A stretch of DNA of 8,406 bases from an uncultured Gemella sp. (GTDB taxonomy: Bacteria; Bacillota; Bacilli; Staphylococcales; Gemellaceae). Below, piece after piece: positions 1 through 7,817 of this stretch. The notes beneath the pieces were generated by a model, which saw only the letters and a list, made by a program, of their open reading frames with translations, had not been told where the DNA came from and did not search any database. Numbering within the stretch: position 1 is the first letter of the stretch; every line of letters begins with the position of its first letter. A program made the translations under genes and the position numbers. The DNA is taken from positions 1 to 8,406 of the forward strand of contig CAMYEU010000066.1 of the NCBI GenBank assembly GCA_947254465.1, in the 5' to 3' direction.

Positions 1-43
1 ACACTGCATATCGTCGGCAGCGTCAGATGTGTATAAGAGACAG
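1..43 (+). other. Untrimmed Illumina Nextera i5 adapter (sequencing artefact)
   Basis: This stretch is synthetic. Positions 1-2 match the last bases of the P5 oligo. Positions 3-10 read ACTGCATA, which is the Nextera i5 index known as N506/S506. Positions 11-24 are the read-1 adapter part (TCGTCGGCAGCGTC). Positions 25-43 are the Tn5 mosaic end AGATGTGTATAAGAGACAG. The match is exact over the whole stretch and ends precisely where PolC coding sequence begins. It marks a contig end built from untrimmed reads. The 43 bases should be removed before any annotation or submission. Confidence 0.98.
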
Positions 44-2528
44 CTTCAATATTAGGCGTATATAGCTTGTCTTTTAACGGAACTACTAATTCAATCATAT
101 CATTAATTTTATGCGTATTATCAATAACTAGTTCTTCTCTTAATCGTTCATCAAGATAAGAGAATTCTTTTAACATTTCTTCGGTTGTGAGAAATGTAGC
201 CATCGGTTTCAAATCACGTGCACCAGGATTACTTTTCACCGTTAGTCTTAATATTTGGCGATAAACATGTTGATATTTATCTAAATAATAACAATCCCCT
301 GTTGCGACAACAATTTTTTCTTTTTTCTTAGCTAAGTGAATTAATTTTTTCAGAATTTCTTCTAATTCGGCATTATCTGCTATTCTTTCATTTCTTATGA
401 AATTAGCGTAATGATGCTTTGGTTGAATTTCAATATAATCGTAAAAATTAATTATATCCTCTACCTTAGCTTCTTTTGAATTTAGCAATTCTTCAAATAC
501 TTCATTATCACCATTACCACTACCAATTAATAAATCTTCACGATATTGTTCTAGTAAACTACGCGGTATCGTAGGTTTAGCAGAATTCAAGTACTTAGTA
601 CAACTATATGAAACTAATCTGAATAAATCTTTAAGACCCTTAGCATTCTTTACTAAAATCGAACAAGGAAATGTTCTCGAACGCTTATGTGCAAGCTCCA
701 AGTCAATCTTTTCATCTATTTCATTATGATATTCAATTCCTAATTCATAAAGTTGATCTAGCATTTTTACAAAAATTTCTGCCGTCGCTTTTGTATCGTA
801 AATAGCTCTGTGGTGTTGAACTAAGCGAACTTTGTATAGTTTAGCTAAGTTGCTAAGACCATGTCTTTTCGCTTCTTTATTTTCAGCACGAGAGACGAAT
901 AATGTATCTATACTGGCATTATTTTTATTCTCTAAACCTAAGCGCTCAAAACAAGTATCTAAAAATCCAAGATCAAACTTCGCATTGTGGGCTACTAATA
1001 TGTCATCTTTATCTAACCAATTATAAAAGTTAGTCATTACTTCTTTTTCAAGTGGAGCATCTTTAACATCATCATTAGTAATACTCGTTAGTCTTGTAAT
1101 AAGTTCTGAAATAGGTCTTTGTGGATTAATATAGCTTTCAAAACTATCTATTTCAGCTCCATTTTTTACCTTAACCGCCGCAATCTCGATTAATCTATCA
1201 CGTTCTGCTGAAAGACCCGTAGTCTCAACGTCAAATACAACATACGTAGCATCTTTTAATTTGAGTTCTTTGGGATTTGTCGTAGCAGTAATACTATCAT
1301 CCATGATAAAAGCATTTAACCCATATATTGGTTTAATATCCTTCCCTTTAGAACTTAAACAAATTTCAGGGTATGCTTGAACACCATACGTATCTGTAAA
1401 AGCAATGGCTTCATGTCCCCAATTCATAGCTCGAGATAAATATTCTTTAGCTGAAGAAATACCCTCAAGCTGACTCATCTTCGTATGAGTATTTAACTCA
1501 ATTCGTTTACGCCCATTATAATTATCTTTTTTCTCTTCTTTATGAGCAACCTCAATAGACTTAGGCTCGATGATTGTGTCTCTTAAATATGGGTCATTAC
1601 TTACAGCCCCATGAATTTTAAGCCATTGACCTTTTTTGATTCCTTTTACTAGGTCGATTAATTCATTCTTACGTTTATTTTGAAATTTTGAATTAGGATT
1701 ATTACCAAATAATCTTAGTATTATAGAATCACTATAATCTGTAAGCTTTAAACGATACTGGCTAGACCCATTTCTATGAACAATCTCTTCAGTCCCAAAA
1801 ACCTGAGCCATTATAGTTACATCTCCGGCATAACCAACAACATCCTTGATTTCTACGATGTCCTCATCGCGAATTTCTTGCCCATATCGAGTTCCACCAC
1901 CGCCTCCAAAGGCAACAAATTTTCTTTCAGGTTCCTTTGGTTTTCTCTCGGCCTCTTTTTTCTCTATTTCCTCTAACTTAACGATTTCCTGGGAAATTTT
2001 TTCTTCTTGACTCACAAGTACCGCTTCAACATCAGTTTTAGAAAAATTAGGAATAATGTCTTTAATTTCAATACCTAAATTTGCATAACTACTTATTATT
2101 TGTTGTTTTCGTTCATTAATAAAATTATTCCAGATAGATGGAGCCATTATCTTCATAGTTAAAACACTATTGTTAACTTCAACTTCACTAAATAAAATAC
2201 TCTCCATTAGAACTTGAGAAATCTCTGAGAAATTTTCTAATATTACATATTTCCAAAATTCTTTTATTTGCTCATCTGTAACTACCTCACTAACTTTCAA
2301 ACGATAATTAACAATATAATCACCTAAGAAATTTTCTCGCAATTTCTGAATAAGTAATGTTAATTCTTCTACTGAAGGTAAACTTTCTCCACTAAAATTA
2401 AACGTCCAAATCTTATTCTTATTATCTTTTTCTATATTATCTAAAGAATAATTTATGAATTTTGAATTGGATAACTGTTCTTCTAATTCTAATGTTTTAA
2501 CTAATAAAGAAAAATGTTTATTACTCAT
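44..2528 (-). CDS. polC: DNA polymerase III PolC-type alpha subunit, N-terminal 828 residues (truncated by contig end)
   Basis: PolC is the replicative DNA polymerase of low-GC Gram-positives, with built-in 3'-5' proofreading. The visible part aligns along its length with B. subtilis PolC as I remember it. There is an N-terminal domain (about 1-190), a charged linker ending in five glycines (208-212), an OB fold (about 225-330), the first half of the PHP domain (about 340-425), the inserted DnaQ-like exonuclease (about 426-600) and the second PHP half to 828. The exonuclease residues are all present: D433 and E435 in FDVETTG, D519 in HNAKFD, and H573 and D578 in HHRAIYDT. The PHP ligands look lost: N346 in ELNTH, T380 in FTDT, N405 in YGLNA, Y747 in GDCYYL. 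The start is the ATG at 2528, with AGGAGG at 2533-2538 only 4 nt upstream. The polymerase palm, fingers and thumb lie beyond the contig end. The reading frame runs open through the adapter and would add AVSYTHLTLPTICS, which is spurious. Confidence 0.96.
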
Positions 2529-2837
2529 GATTCCTCCTACTTTTTATATAACTGACTATATTTTCATTAATTTCTAAGTACCTCTCTAATCTACCATTAA
2601 AGAGAAAAATTAATTTCCACAATAATTCTAATAACTTCTATTAAACATAAAAAATTCATTCATCTTAATTCTATATAAAGATAAAATGAATTGACTTATC
2701 ATACAATTTTTTAATATATTTTCTATAAACAAGAATATATTATACATAACTAAATTATACTAAAAATACCAACTAAAAACAAATGGTTATTTTCTTAACA
2801 ACTATTTATTTTTAATTGGCATTCATTAGTTTTTTTA
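2529..2837. other. AT-rich proS-polC intergenic region
   Basis: This 309-bp gap between two co-directional minus-strand genes has no plausible coding sequence. Its only clear structure is the hairpin at 2767-2821. On the minus strand, TATAAT-like hexamers occur at about 2730-2757 just after the hairpin, but none has a convincing TTGACA-like partner at 16-18 bp. I therefore cannot assign the polC promoter. A TTGACT/TATATT pair on the plus strand near 2692-2721 has an 18-bp spacer, but it points at the 3' end of proS and probably reflects AT-rich chance. Confidence 0.6.
2762..2821 (-). terminator. Long imperfect hairpin plus T-run downstream of proS
   Basis: Arms 2767-2779 and 2809-2821 pair over 13 bp with two G-U wobbles when read on the minus strand. 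Inside them, 2781-2791 pairs with 2797-2807 over 11 bp with one mismatch and one wobble, closing a 5-nt loop (2792-2796). On the minus strand the stem is followed at once by five Ts (2766-2762). It starts 17 bases after the proS stop codon, so an intrinsic terminator for proS is the simplest reading. The stem is long and AT-rich rather than short and GC-rich. Wobbles that are stable in RNA on the minus strand support an RNA role on that strand. Confidence 0.55.
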
Positions 2838-4538
2838 TTATTTATAAAATGCTTCTACTTTAGCTAACACATCAGCAACTTGTGTATCAACTTTTTCTAA
2901 AGTTTTTCTTTCCTTAACTTCAACTATTCCTTCTCCAGCTTTTTTCCCAACAACTACTTGTAATGGAATACCGATAAGATCAGCATCGTTAAATTTAACA
3001 CCAGCACGTTCTGCTCTATCATCATAAAGAACTTCGTAGCCAGCTGCTGTTAGTTGCTCATATAGTTCCTCACTAAGTTTAACTTGTTCTTCTTTCTTAA
3101 CATCAACGCATACTAGATGAACTTGATACGGAGCCACTTCTTTAGGCCAAATAATACCTTTTTCATCACTATGTTGTTCAATAATTGCTGAAATAACACG
3201 AGTAACTCCAATACCATAGCATCCCATGTAAAAATGATTTGCACGACCATTTGCATCTAAGTAAGTAATATCCATAGATTCAGAATATCCTTTACCAAGT
3301 TCGAATACTTGCCCTACTTCAATACCTTTAGCAAATTTAATTGGTCCTGATAAATCCTCAGCTAAATCTCCTTCTTCAATCATACGAAGATCATAGTGAG
3401 CTTCTATTTCATAATCACCTGGATTTACATTAATATAGTGGAAGCCTTTTTTATTTGCTCCACAACTGTGATTATACATATATTTAATAGCATTATCACC
3501 GATTACTCTACAATTTTTAATTCCGAATGGTCCCATGTAACCTACTACTCCACCCATAACTTCTTCAATTTCTTGTTCTGTTGCCATTTCAACTTCTGAA
3601 GTTCCTGTAGCTTTCATGAATTTAATATCATTAAGTTGATCATTACCACGCATAAGAACTAAATAGAATTCTCCATCAGCTTTCAAAGCTAATGCTTTCA
3701 TTGCACGGTTAACTTCCACTCCACAATATGCAGCAATATCATCAATTGTTTGTTGATTTGGAGTTTCTAATAAACTACGTTCTTTTTTCTCGAAACCTGT
3801 AGGCATAGTGTAGTTTTGTTCTACTACCGCCGCAGTTTCAATATTTGCTGCATAGTCACTCTCTTCAGTGTATGCAATAGTATCTTCCCCAACTTCTGCT
3901 AATGCTTGGAATTCATGAGTATAACTTCCTCCAATATTACCTGAGTCAGCTTTTACCGCACGATATTTAAGTTCAAATCTATCAAAAATATTACTGTATG
4001 CTTGATAATAATCTTTATATGTTTCTCTTAATGATTCTGGAGAATCATGGAAAGAATAACCATCTTTCATAATGAACTCTTTACAACGTAATAAACCTAA
4101 ACGTGGACGAATTTCATCACGAAATTTAGTTTGAATTTGGTACAAGTTTACTGGAAGTTGTTTATATGAAGTTACCATATTACTAACTGTTTGACAGATA
4201 ATTTCTTCTGCTGTTGGACTTAATGCATATCCTGCATTTTTTCTATCAGTAACACGAATTAATTCGTCTCCCATCTTATTCCAACGACCAGATTTTTTCC
4301 AATATTCATCTGATTGTAAAATTGGCATTAATAATTCTACAGCGCCAATTTTTTCATGTTCTTCTCTTATTACTTTTTCAATTTTTTGAATTACTCTTGT
4401 AGCCAAGGGAAGATGAGTATAAACTCCTGCAGATACCTGCTTCACCATCCCCGCTTTGATAAGCAACTTATGACTTGTTGCTTCTGCAGAGGATGGTACT
4501 TCTCTTGTTGTTGGAATAAATGTTCTTGATTGTCTCAT
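2838..4538 (-). CDS. proS: Prolyl-tRNA synthetase, bacterial type with editing domain
   Basis: ProRS is a cytoplasmic class II synthetase that charges tRNA-Pro with proline. The 566-residue protein matches the usual bacterial long form (B. subtilis, about 564). It opens MRQSRTFIPTTREVPSSAEA, very like its orthologues. Class II motif 2 is seen at R140-D141-E142 within KFRDEIRPRLGLLR. Motif 3 is GCYGIGVTR at 439-447. Between them, about 225-390, is the YbaK-like insertion domain that hydrolyses mischarged Ala-tRNA-Pro. The C-terminal anticodon-binding domain (about 465-566) contains YEVLYDDRAERAGVKF. An in-frame ATG exists 18 bases upstream (4556), but GAGGTGG at 4546-4552 lies 7 nt before the ATG at 4538, and homology begins at MRQS, so I use 4538. 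The neighbour polC follows in the same direction, as in B. subtilis. I see no T-box leader. Confidence 0.97.
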   Translation of the reverse strand: MRQSRTFIPTTREVPSSAEATSHKLLIKAGMVKQVSAGVYTHLPLATRVIQKIEKVIREEHEKIGAVELLMPILQSDEYWKKSGRWNKMGDELIRVTDRKNAGYALSPTAEEIICQTVSNMVTSYKQLPVNLYQIQTKFRDEIRPRLGLLRCKEFIMKDGYSFHDSPESLRETYKDYYQAYSNIFDRFELKYRAVKADSGNIGGSYTHEFQALAEVGEDTIAYTEESDYAANIETAAVVEQNYTMPTGFEKKERSLLETPNQQTIDDIAAYCGVEVNRAMKALALKADGEFYLVLMRGNDQLNDIKFMKATGTSEVEMATEQEIEEVMGGVVGYMGPFGIKNCRVIGDNAIKYMYNHSCGANKKGFHYINVNPGDYEIEAHYDLRMIEEGDLAEDLSGPIKFAKGIEVGQVFELGKGYSESMDITYLDANGRANHFYMGCYGIGVTRVISAIIEQHSDEKGIIWPKEVAPYQVHLVCVDVKKEEQVKLSEELYEQLTAAGYEVLYDDRAERAGVKFNDADLIGIPLQVVVGKKAGEGIVEVKERKTLEKVDTQVADVLAKVEAFYK

Positions 4539-4545
4539 AACAATA

Positions 4546-4552
4546 CCACCTC
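4546..4552 (-). promoter_or_regulatory. proS ribosome binding site that fixes the start
   Basis: GAGGTGG on the minus strand lies 7 nt before the ATG at 4538. The alternative ATG at 4554-4556 sits directly before this site and has no Shine-Dalgarno sequence of its own. The site therefore supports a protein six residues shorter than the longest open frame. Confidence 0.85.
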
Positions 4553-4572
4553 TCATTTTTAAAATTAACTAT

Positions 4573-4603
4573 ATTATACCACAAATCTATTATTTTTTTT
4601 CAA
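4573..4603 (-). promoter_or_regulatory. Probable proS promoter (extended -10)
   Basis: The minus strand carries a perfect TATAAT (4578-4573) preceded by TGG (4581-4579), giving the extended -10 form TGNTATAAT. A TTGAAA at 4603-4598 could act as a -35 box, but its 19-bp spacer is long. The extended -10 may compensate. Transcription would start near 4566, giving a leader of about 28 nt, too short for a T-box or other riboswitch. Confidence 0.65.
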
Positions 4604-4902
4604 ATAATTTCATTTTTTTATAAATATATACTTAACCTTTCTTTAATTAATTCAAATCCAATTTTTTCTAAGATACCTAATTTTTAAACAGCCAGCTCCT
4701 ACTATATCGAATTTTGATATCTATGATATAACTTTTCTTTAGTCATAAAATGACAAAAATATAAATATTTTATAAATTAATAATATAATAATTTAATATT
4801 CTTCTTACCTACCTAGCATTTCACTTTAACTCATTAATTTAATATTTTTAAAAAATATATTGTTTTTGATTATTACCAATTTAATTTTCGCTAATAATAT
4901 AG
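4604..4902. other. AT-rich divergent intergenic region between proS and recU
   Basis: There is no credible gene here. The stretch is dominated by A/T runs and short AT palindromes (for example near 4842-4860), which could act as UP-like elements for recU but could equally be compositional. A small less AT-rich patch at 4689-4710 has no identifiable structure. No riboswitch, tRNA or terminator was recognised. Confidence 0.6.
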
Positions 4903-4908
4903 TATAAT
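4903..4908 (+). promoter_or_regulatory. Probable -10 element of the recU-ponA operon
   Basis: A perfect TATAAT lies 29 bases before the recU start, so transcription would begin about 4915 with a leader of roughly 20-25 nt. No good -35 box is found at 16-18 bp: the bases at 4880-4885 read TTTAAT. The A/T-rich sequence upstream may help recruit polymerase. This is the only recognisable promoter element ahead of the pair. Confidence 0.5.
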
Positions 4909-4927
4909 ATATAGGATAATTATTTAT

Positions 4928-4933
4928 GGAGGG
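4928..4933 (+). promoter_or_regulatory. recU ribosome binding site that fixes the start
   Basis: GGAGGG lies 4-5 nt before the ATG at 4938. The upstream in-frame ATG at 4926 overlaps this site (ATGGAGGG) and has no ribosome binding site of its own, so the four extra residues MEGY are very probably not translated. Confidence 0.85.
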
Positions 4934-4937
4934 ATAT

Positions 4938-5513
4938 ATGTTTAATTATCCTAATAAGAAAAGTAATTTCATTCAAAAAACAAAATATTCTAATCGTGGT
5001 ATGGAACTCGAGGAAGATATAAATTTTGCGAATAAATATTACTTAAATAATGATATTGCAGTTATTCATAAAAAACCTATTCCTATTCAAATTGTAGATG
5101 TTAATTATCCTAATAGAGCGAGTGCTATGATTACAAAAGCATTTTATAAAACTCCTTCTACTACGGATTACAATGGTCTTTGGAATGGAAAATATATTGA
5201 TTTTGAGGCTAAAGAAACTAATTCAGCTACATCATTTTCTTTAAATAATATTCATAAGCATCAAATAGAACATATGCAAAAAATTTTAAATCATGGTGGA
5301 ATAACTTTTATTATAGTTAGATTTAAAAAAATCGATAAAACTTTCTTACTTCCATTTAAGAGATTCGTATTCTTCTTTAATCGGGCTCAAACGGGAGGAA
5401 GAAAGTCAATAAAACTTAGTGAATTTGAAGCAACTGCATTTGAATTATCATTTAACTACAAAATAAGATTAGATTATATAACTATTATAAAAAATAATGA
5501 AAGTGAGTTTTAA
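4938..5513 (+). CDS. recU: Holliday junction resolvase RecU
   Basis: RecU is a homodimeric Mg-dependent nuclease. It cuts four-way DNA junctions during recombination repair and chromosome segregation, working with RuvAB and modulating RecA. It is the Bacilli counterpart of RuvC. The 191-residue protein opens MFNYPNKK, like other RecU proteins (MIRYPNGK in B. subtilis). It has the conserved SNRGMELEEDIN block (18-29), AVIHKKPIPIQIV (41-53) and the catalytic segment STTDYNG...YIDFEAKET with D77, E90 and K92, the PD-(D/E)xK-type triad. HKHQIEHM and GRKSIK further on are also family-typical. Length is within the family norm (about 200). The stop is followed by two further TAA codons and, after 6 nt, by ponA, so the two are cotranscribed, as in B. 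subtilis (recU-ponA) and staphylococci (recU-pbp2). The start was moved from 4926 on ribosome-site and homology grounds. Confidence 0.96.
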   Translation: MFNYPNKKSNFIQKTKYSNRGMELEEDINFANKYYLNNDIAVIHKKPIPIQIVDVNYPNRASAMITKAFYKTPSTTDYNGLWNGKYIDFEAKETNSATSFSLNNIHKHQIEHMQKILNHGGITFIIVRFKKIDKTFLLPFKRFVFFFNRAQTGGRKSIKLSEFEATAFELSFNYKIRLDYITIIKNNESEF

Positions 5514-5519
5514 TAATAA

Positions 5520-7709
5520 ATGAAAACTTTATTCAAATATATTAGTTCTATCTTTTTTTCAATATGCTTAGTATTATTCTTTACCATTTTAATACTGTTT
5601 GCAAAAGAATTAAAGGATGTTCCAGATATTACTCAGGCTAATTTACAAGATCCTTTATCATCTGAAATTTATGATAAAAATCTTAATTTAATAGCTACCG
5701 TTGGTGCTGAAAAAAGAGAATATGTATCAATAAATGATATTCCAAAAAATATCACAGATGCTGTCCTTTCTACAGAAGACACAAGATTCCAATCACATAT
5801 AGGTATCGATCCTATTCGTCTTATCAAAGCACTCCTTGTAAATATTCGTTCTAATTCTGCACAACAAGGTGCAAGTACAATAACACAACAAGTAGTAAAA
5901 AATTCATTACTAACATCTGATAAATCATTACAACGTAAAATTCAAGAAGCATATCTTTCTCTTAAGTTAGAAAACAGATATTCTAAAGATGATATATTAG
6001 AGATGTATATGAATAAAATATATTATTCTGATGGACAATACGGTATTAAAACAGCAGCCAAATACTTTTATAATAAAGAGTTAAATCAATTAACACTACC
6101 TCAGGTTGCTCTCTTAACTGGTATACCTCAGCAACCAATCCTATATAATCCTTATGATTATCCTGAACAAGCAAAGGAGCGTAGGGACACAGTCTTATAC
6201 GCACTTCTTAATAATGATAAAATTACAGAAGACGAATACAACAATGCACTTAACACTCCTATAATGGAGGGAATCGTTGAAAAAACAAAAGAAGAGCGTG
6301 CAAATCAGCATACTTATAACCCTAAGTATGCTGCATATATCGATCAAATAACAAAAGAATTAAAAGAAAATCAAAATTTTGAAAATATTAAAGATCCCCT
6401 TTCAATGGGATTAAAAATCTATACTAATTTAAATCCAGAATTACAAACATATGTTCAAAACATGCTAGATAATCAAAGTACTCCTATGAAACCTCATGCT
6501 TCTCAAGCTGCTATATCAGTCCTTAATACGAAGACCGGACTTATAGAAGCAATTGGTGGTGGAAAAAATTACAAAGCTGGAGGATATAATTATGCAGTTG
6601 ATGCCCGTGTTCAACCCGGTTCATCTATTAAACCAATAATTGATTACGCTCCTGGTATTGAATACTACGGATGGGATGCCCAAACTACATTCTCAGATAC
6701 ACCTTATCAAATTGCGGGAACTAATTTCTTTATTCAAAACTGGGATAGACTTTACCATGGAACAGTTTCTATGAGTAGAGCTTTATCTTGGTCTTACAAC
6801 ATTCCTGCTGTTCGTGCCTTTGAAACAGTCGGGTATGAAAGAGCTAAATACTTCGCTGAGAAACTTGGTATCCCTGTAACAAAAGATGAACCAACTACAG
6901 CAATTGGAGGAAACGTTGATGGTGTTTCTCCAACTCAAATGGCTGGTGCCTTCGCATCATTTGGTAACAAAGGATACTATAATAAACCTTCTACAATTGT
7001 TAAAATTTTTAATGCCAATGGTAAAGAACTACCAAATATCAAAAATGAACCTGTTAAAGCTATGTCAGAAGAAACTGCATATTTAATAACAAATGTATTA
7101 AAAGGTGTTCTAACTAGTAATGGTACTTCTCCAAACGGAAAAGTAGATAATTTCGATATGGCCGGTAAATCTGGTTCAAGTACATTCGATGACTCTGCTT
7201 ACTATAATTTTGGAATAGATGTTGCAAATTCTACTAAAGACAGTTGGATGATTGGTTATACAACCGATTATACAGTGTCTGTTTGGCAAGGTGCAGATGT
7301 GCTAGACTCCGCTGCAAAAGCTCTATCATCAGAACAAGCACAAACTACACAAGTAATCATGGCTGATGTAATGAAAAAAGTGTCAGGTAATAAAATTCCC
7401 ACATCATTTGAAAAACCTGCAGGGATTGAAATGAAAAATGGTGTCGAGTATGCTAAAGAAAGAAATACAGAAACTGACTACATGTATGCTGGTACTGATA
7501 GAGATGCGGTTTATCAAGCTGCTATTGCTTCAAAACAGCGTGATACTCGTTCAGCTCTTACAACAGTTTTCAATTCATTAACGAATTCTGCATCAGCTAC
7601 GACTAGAAACACTAATAATAACTCTCAAAGTCAGGTATCTTCAAGAAACGCAACTAATGATTCTACTCGTACTAGTACTAATAGAACAGTAAATAGAAAT
7701 ACAAGATAA
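5520..7709 (+). CDS. ponA: Class A penicillin-binding protein 1A (glycosyltransferase plus transpeptidase)
   Basis: This is a bifunctional membrane enzyme. It polymerises lipid II into glycan strands and cross-links the stem peptides on the outer face of the membrane. A short cytoplasmic tail is followed by one membrane helix (about 7-28). The GT51 domain (about 60-235) has catalytic E86 in the EDxxFxxHxG box (EDTRFQSHIG), QGASTITQQ, RKIQEAYLSLKLE, ILEMYMN and LLTGIPQ. The transpeptidase domain (about 325-600) has S368-S-I-K371 (SxxK, acyl-serine), S425-Y-N427 (SxN) and K550-S-G552 (third box, KSG instead of the usual KTG). A tail of about 42 residues (688-729) is almost only S, T, N and R. 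Its start is 6 nt after the recU stop with only a poor Shine-Dalgarno match, suggesting translational coupling to recU. A terminator follows. The 729-residue length is normal for Gram-positive PBP1A/PBP2 proteins. Confidence 0.96.
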   Translation: MKTLFKYISSIFFSICLVLFFTILILFAKELKDVPDITQANLQDPLSSEIYDKNLNLIATVGAEKREYVSINDIPKNITDAVLSTEDTRFQSHIGIDPIRLIKALLVNIRSNSAQQGASTITQQVVKNSLLTSDKSLQRKIQEAYLSLKLENRYSKDDILEMYMNKIYYSDGQYGIKTAAKYFYNKELNQLTLPQVALLTGIPQQPILYNPYDYPEQAKERRDTVLYALLNNDKITEDEYNNALNTPIMEGIVEKTKEERANQHTYNPKYAAYIDQITKELKENQNFENIKDPLSMGLKIYTNLNPELQTYVQNMLDNQSTPMKPHASQAAISVLNTKTGLIEAIGGGKNYKAGGYNYAVDARVQPGSSIKPIIDYAPGIEYYGWDAQTTFSDTPYQIAGTNFFIQNWDRLYHGTVSMSRALSWSYNIPAVRAFETVGYERAKYFAEKLGIPVTKDEPTTAIGGNVDGVSPTQMAGAFASFGNKGYYNKPSTIVKIFNANGKELPNIKNEPVKAMSEETAYLITNVLKGVLTSNGTSPNGKVDNFDMAGKSGSSTFDDSAYYNFGIDVANSTKDSWMIGYTTDYTVSVWQGADVLDSAAKALSSEQAQTTQVIMADVMKKVSGNKIPTSFEKPAGIEMKNGVEYAKERNTETDYMYAGTDRDAVYQAAIASKQRDTRSALTTVFNSLTNSASATTRNTNNNSQSQVSSRNATNDSTRTSTNRTVNRNTR

Positions 7710-7714
7710 TAAGG

Positions 7715-7740
7715 ACCACTCCTGAAAAGGGGTGGTTTTC
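7715..7740 (+). terminator. Intrinsic terminator of the recU-ponA operon
   Basis: ACCACTCC (7715-7722) pairs with GGGGTGGT (7729-7736) through 8 bp including one G-U wobble, closing a 6-nt loop TGAAAA. A T-rich tail (TTTTCTCTT) follows. It begins 6 nt after the ponA stop. Confidence 0.88.
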
Positions 7741-7817
7741 TCTTAGGGTATAACAGCACATTTGTTCGTTCAAGCACTATTGTATTTTGATGCCCGCTAC
7801 CCGTTAAATGGGGTTAT

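Noticed and set aside
832..1976. Plus-strand open frames inside polC (832-1026 and 1776-1976)
   Set aside because: They are antisense to well-supported polC coding sequence, have no ribosome sites, and encode no recognisable protein.
2692..2721. TTGACT/TATATT promoter-like pair on the plus strand
   Set aside because: The spacer is 18 bp and it would transcribe antisense into proS with no gene behind it. In sequence this AT-rich it is expected by chance.
3396..3599. Plus-strand open frame inside proS
   Set aside because: It is antisense to the conserved editing domain of proS and its product is a low-complexity hydrophobic shadow translation.
4618..4711. Minus-strand fragments resembling decayed coding sequence (FDIVGAGCLKI, then in another frame KLGILEKIGFELIKERL ending at a stop)
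   Set aside because: They are too short, in different frames and without a ribosome site. The glycine-rich piece recalls a nucleotide-binding start only loosely, and AT-rich DNA gives such peptides by chance.
4557..4925. Possible T-box or other riboswitch ahead of proS
   Set aside because: No T-box consensus, specifier loop or antiterminator is visible, and the likely promoter leaves a leader of only about 28 nt.
6886..7086. Second-frame open frame inside ponA
   Set aside because: It overlaps the conserved transpeptidase region in another frame, with no ribosome site or homology.
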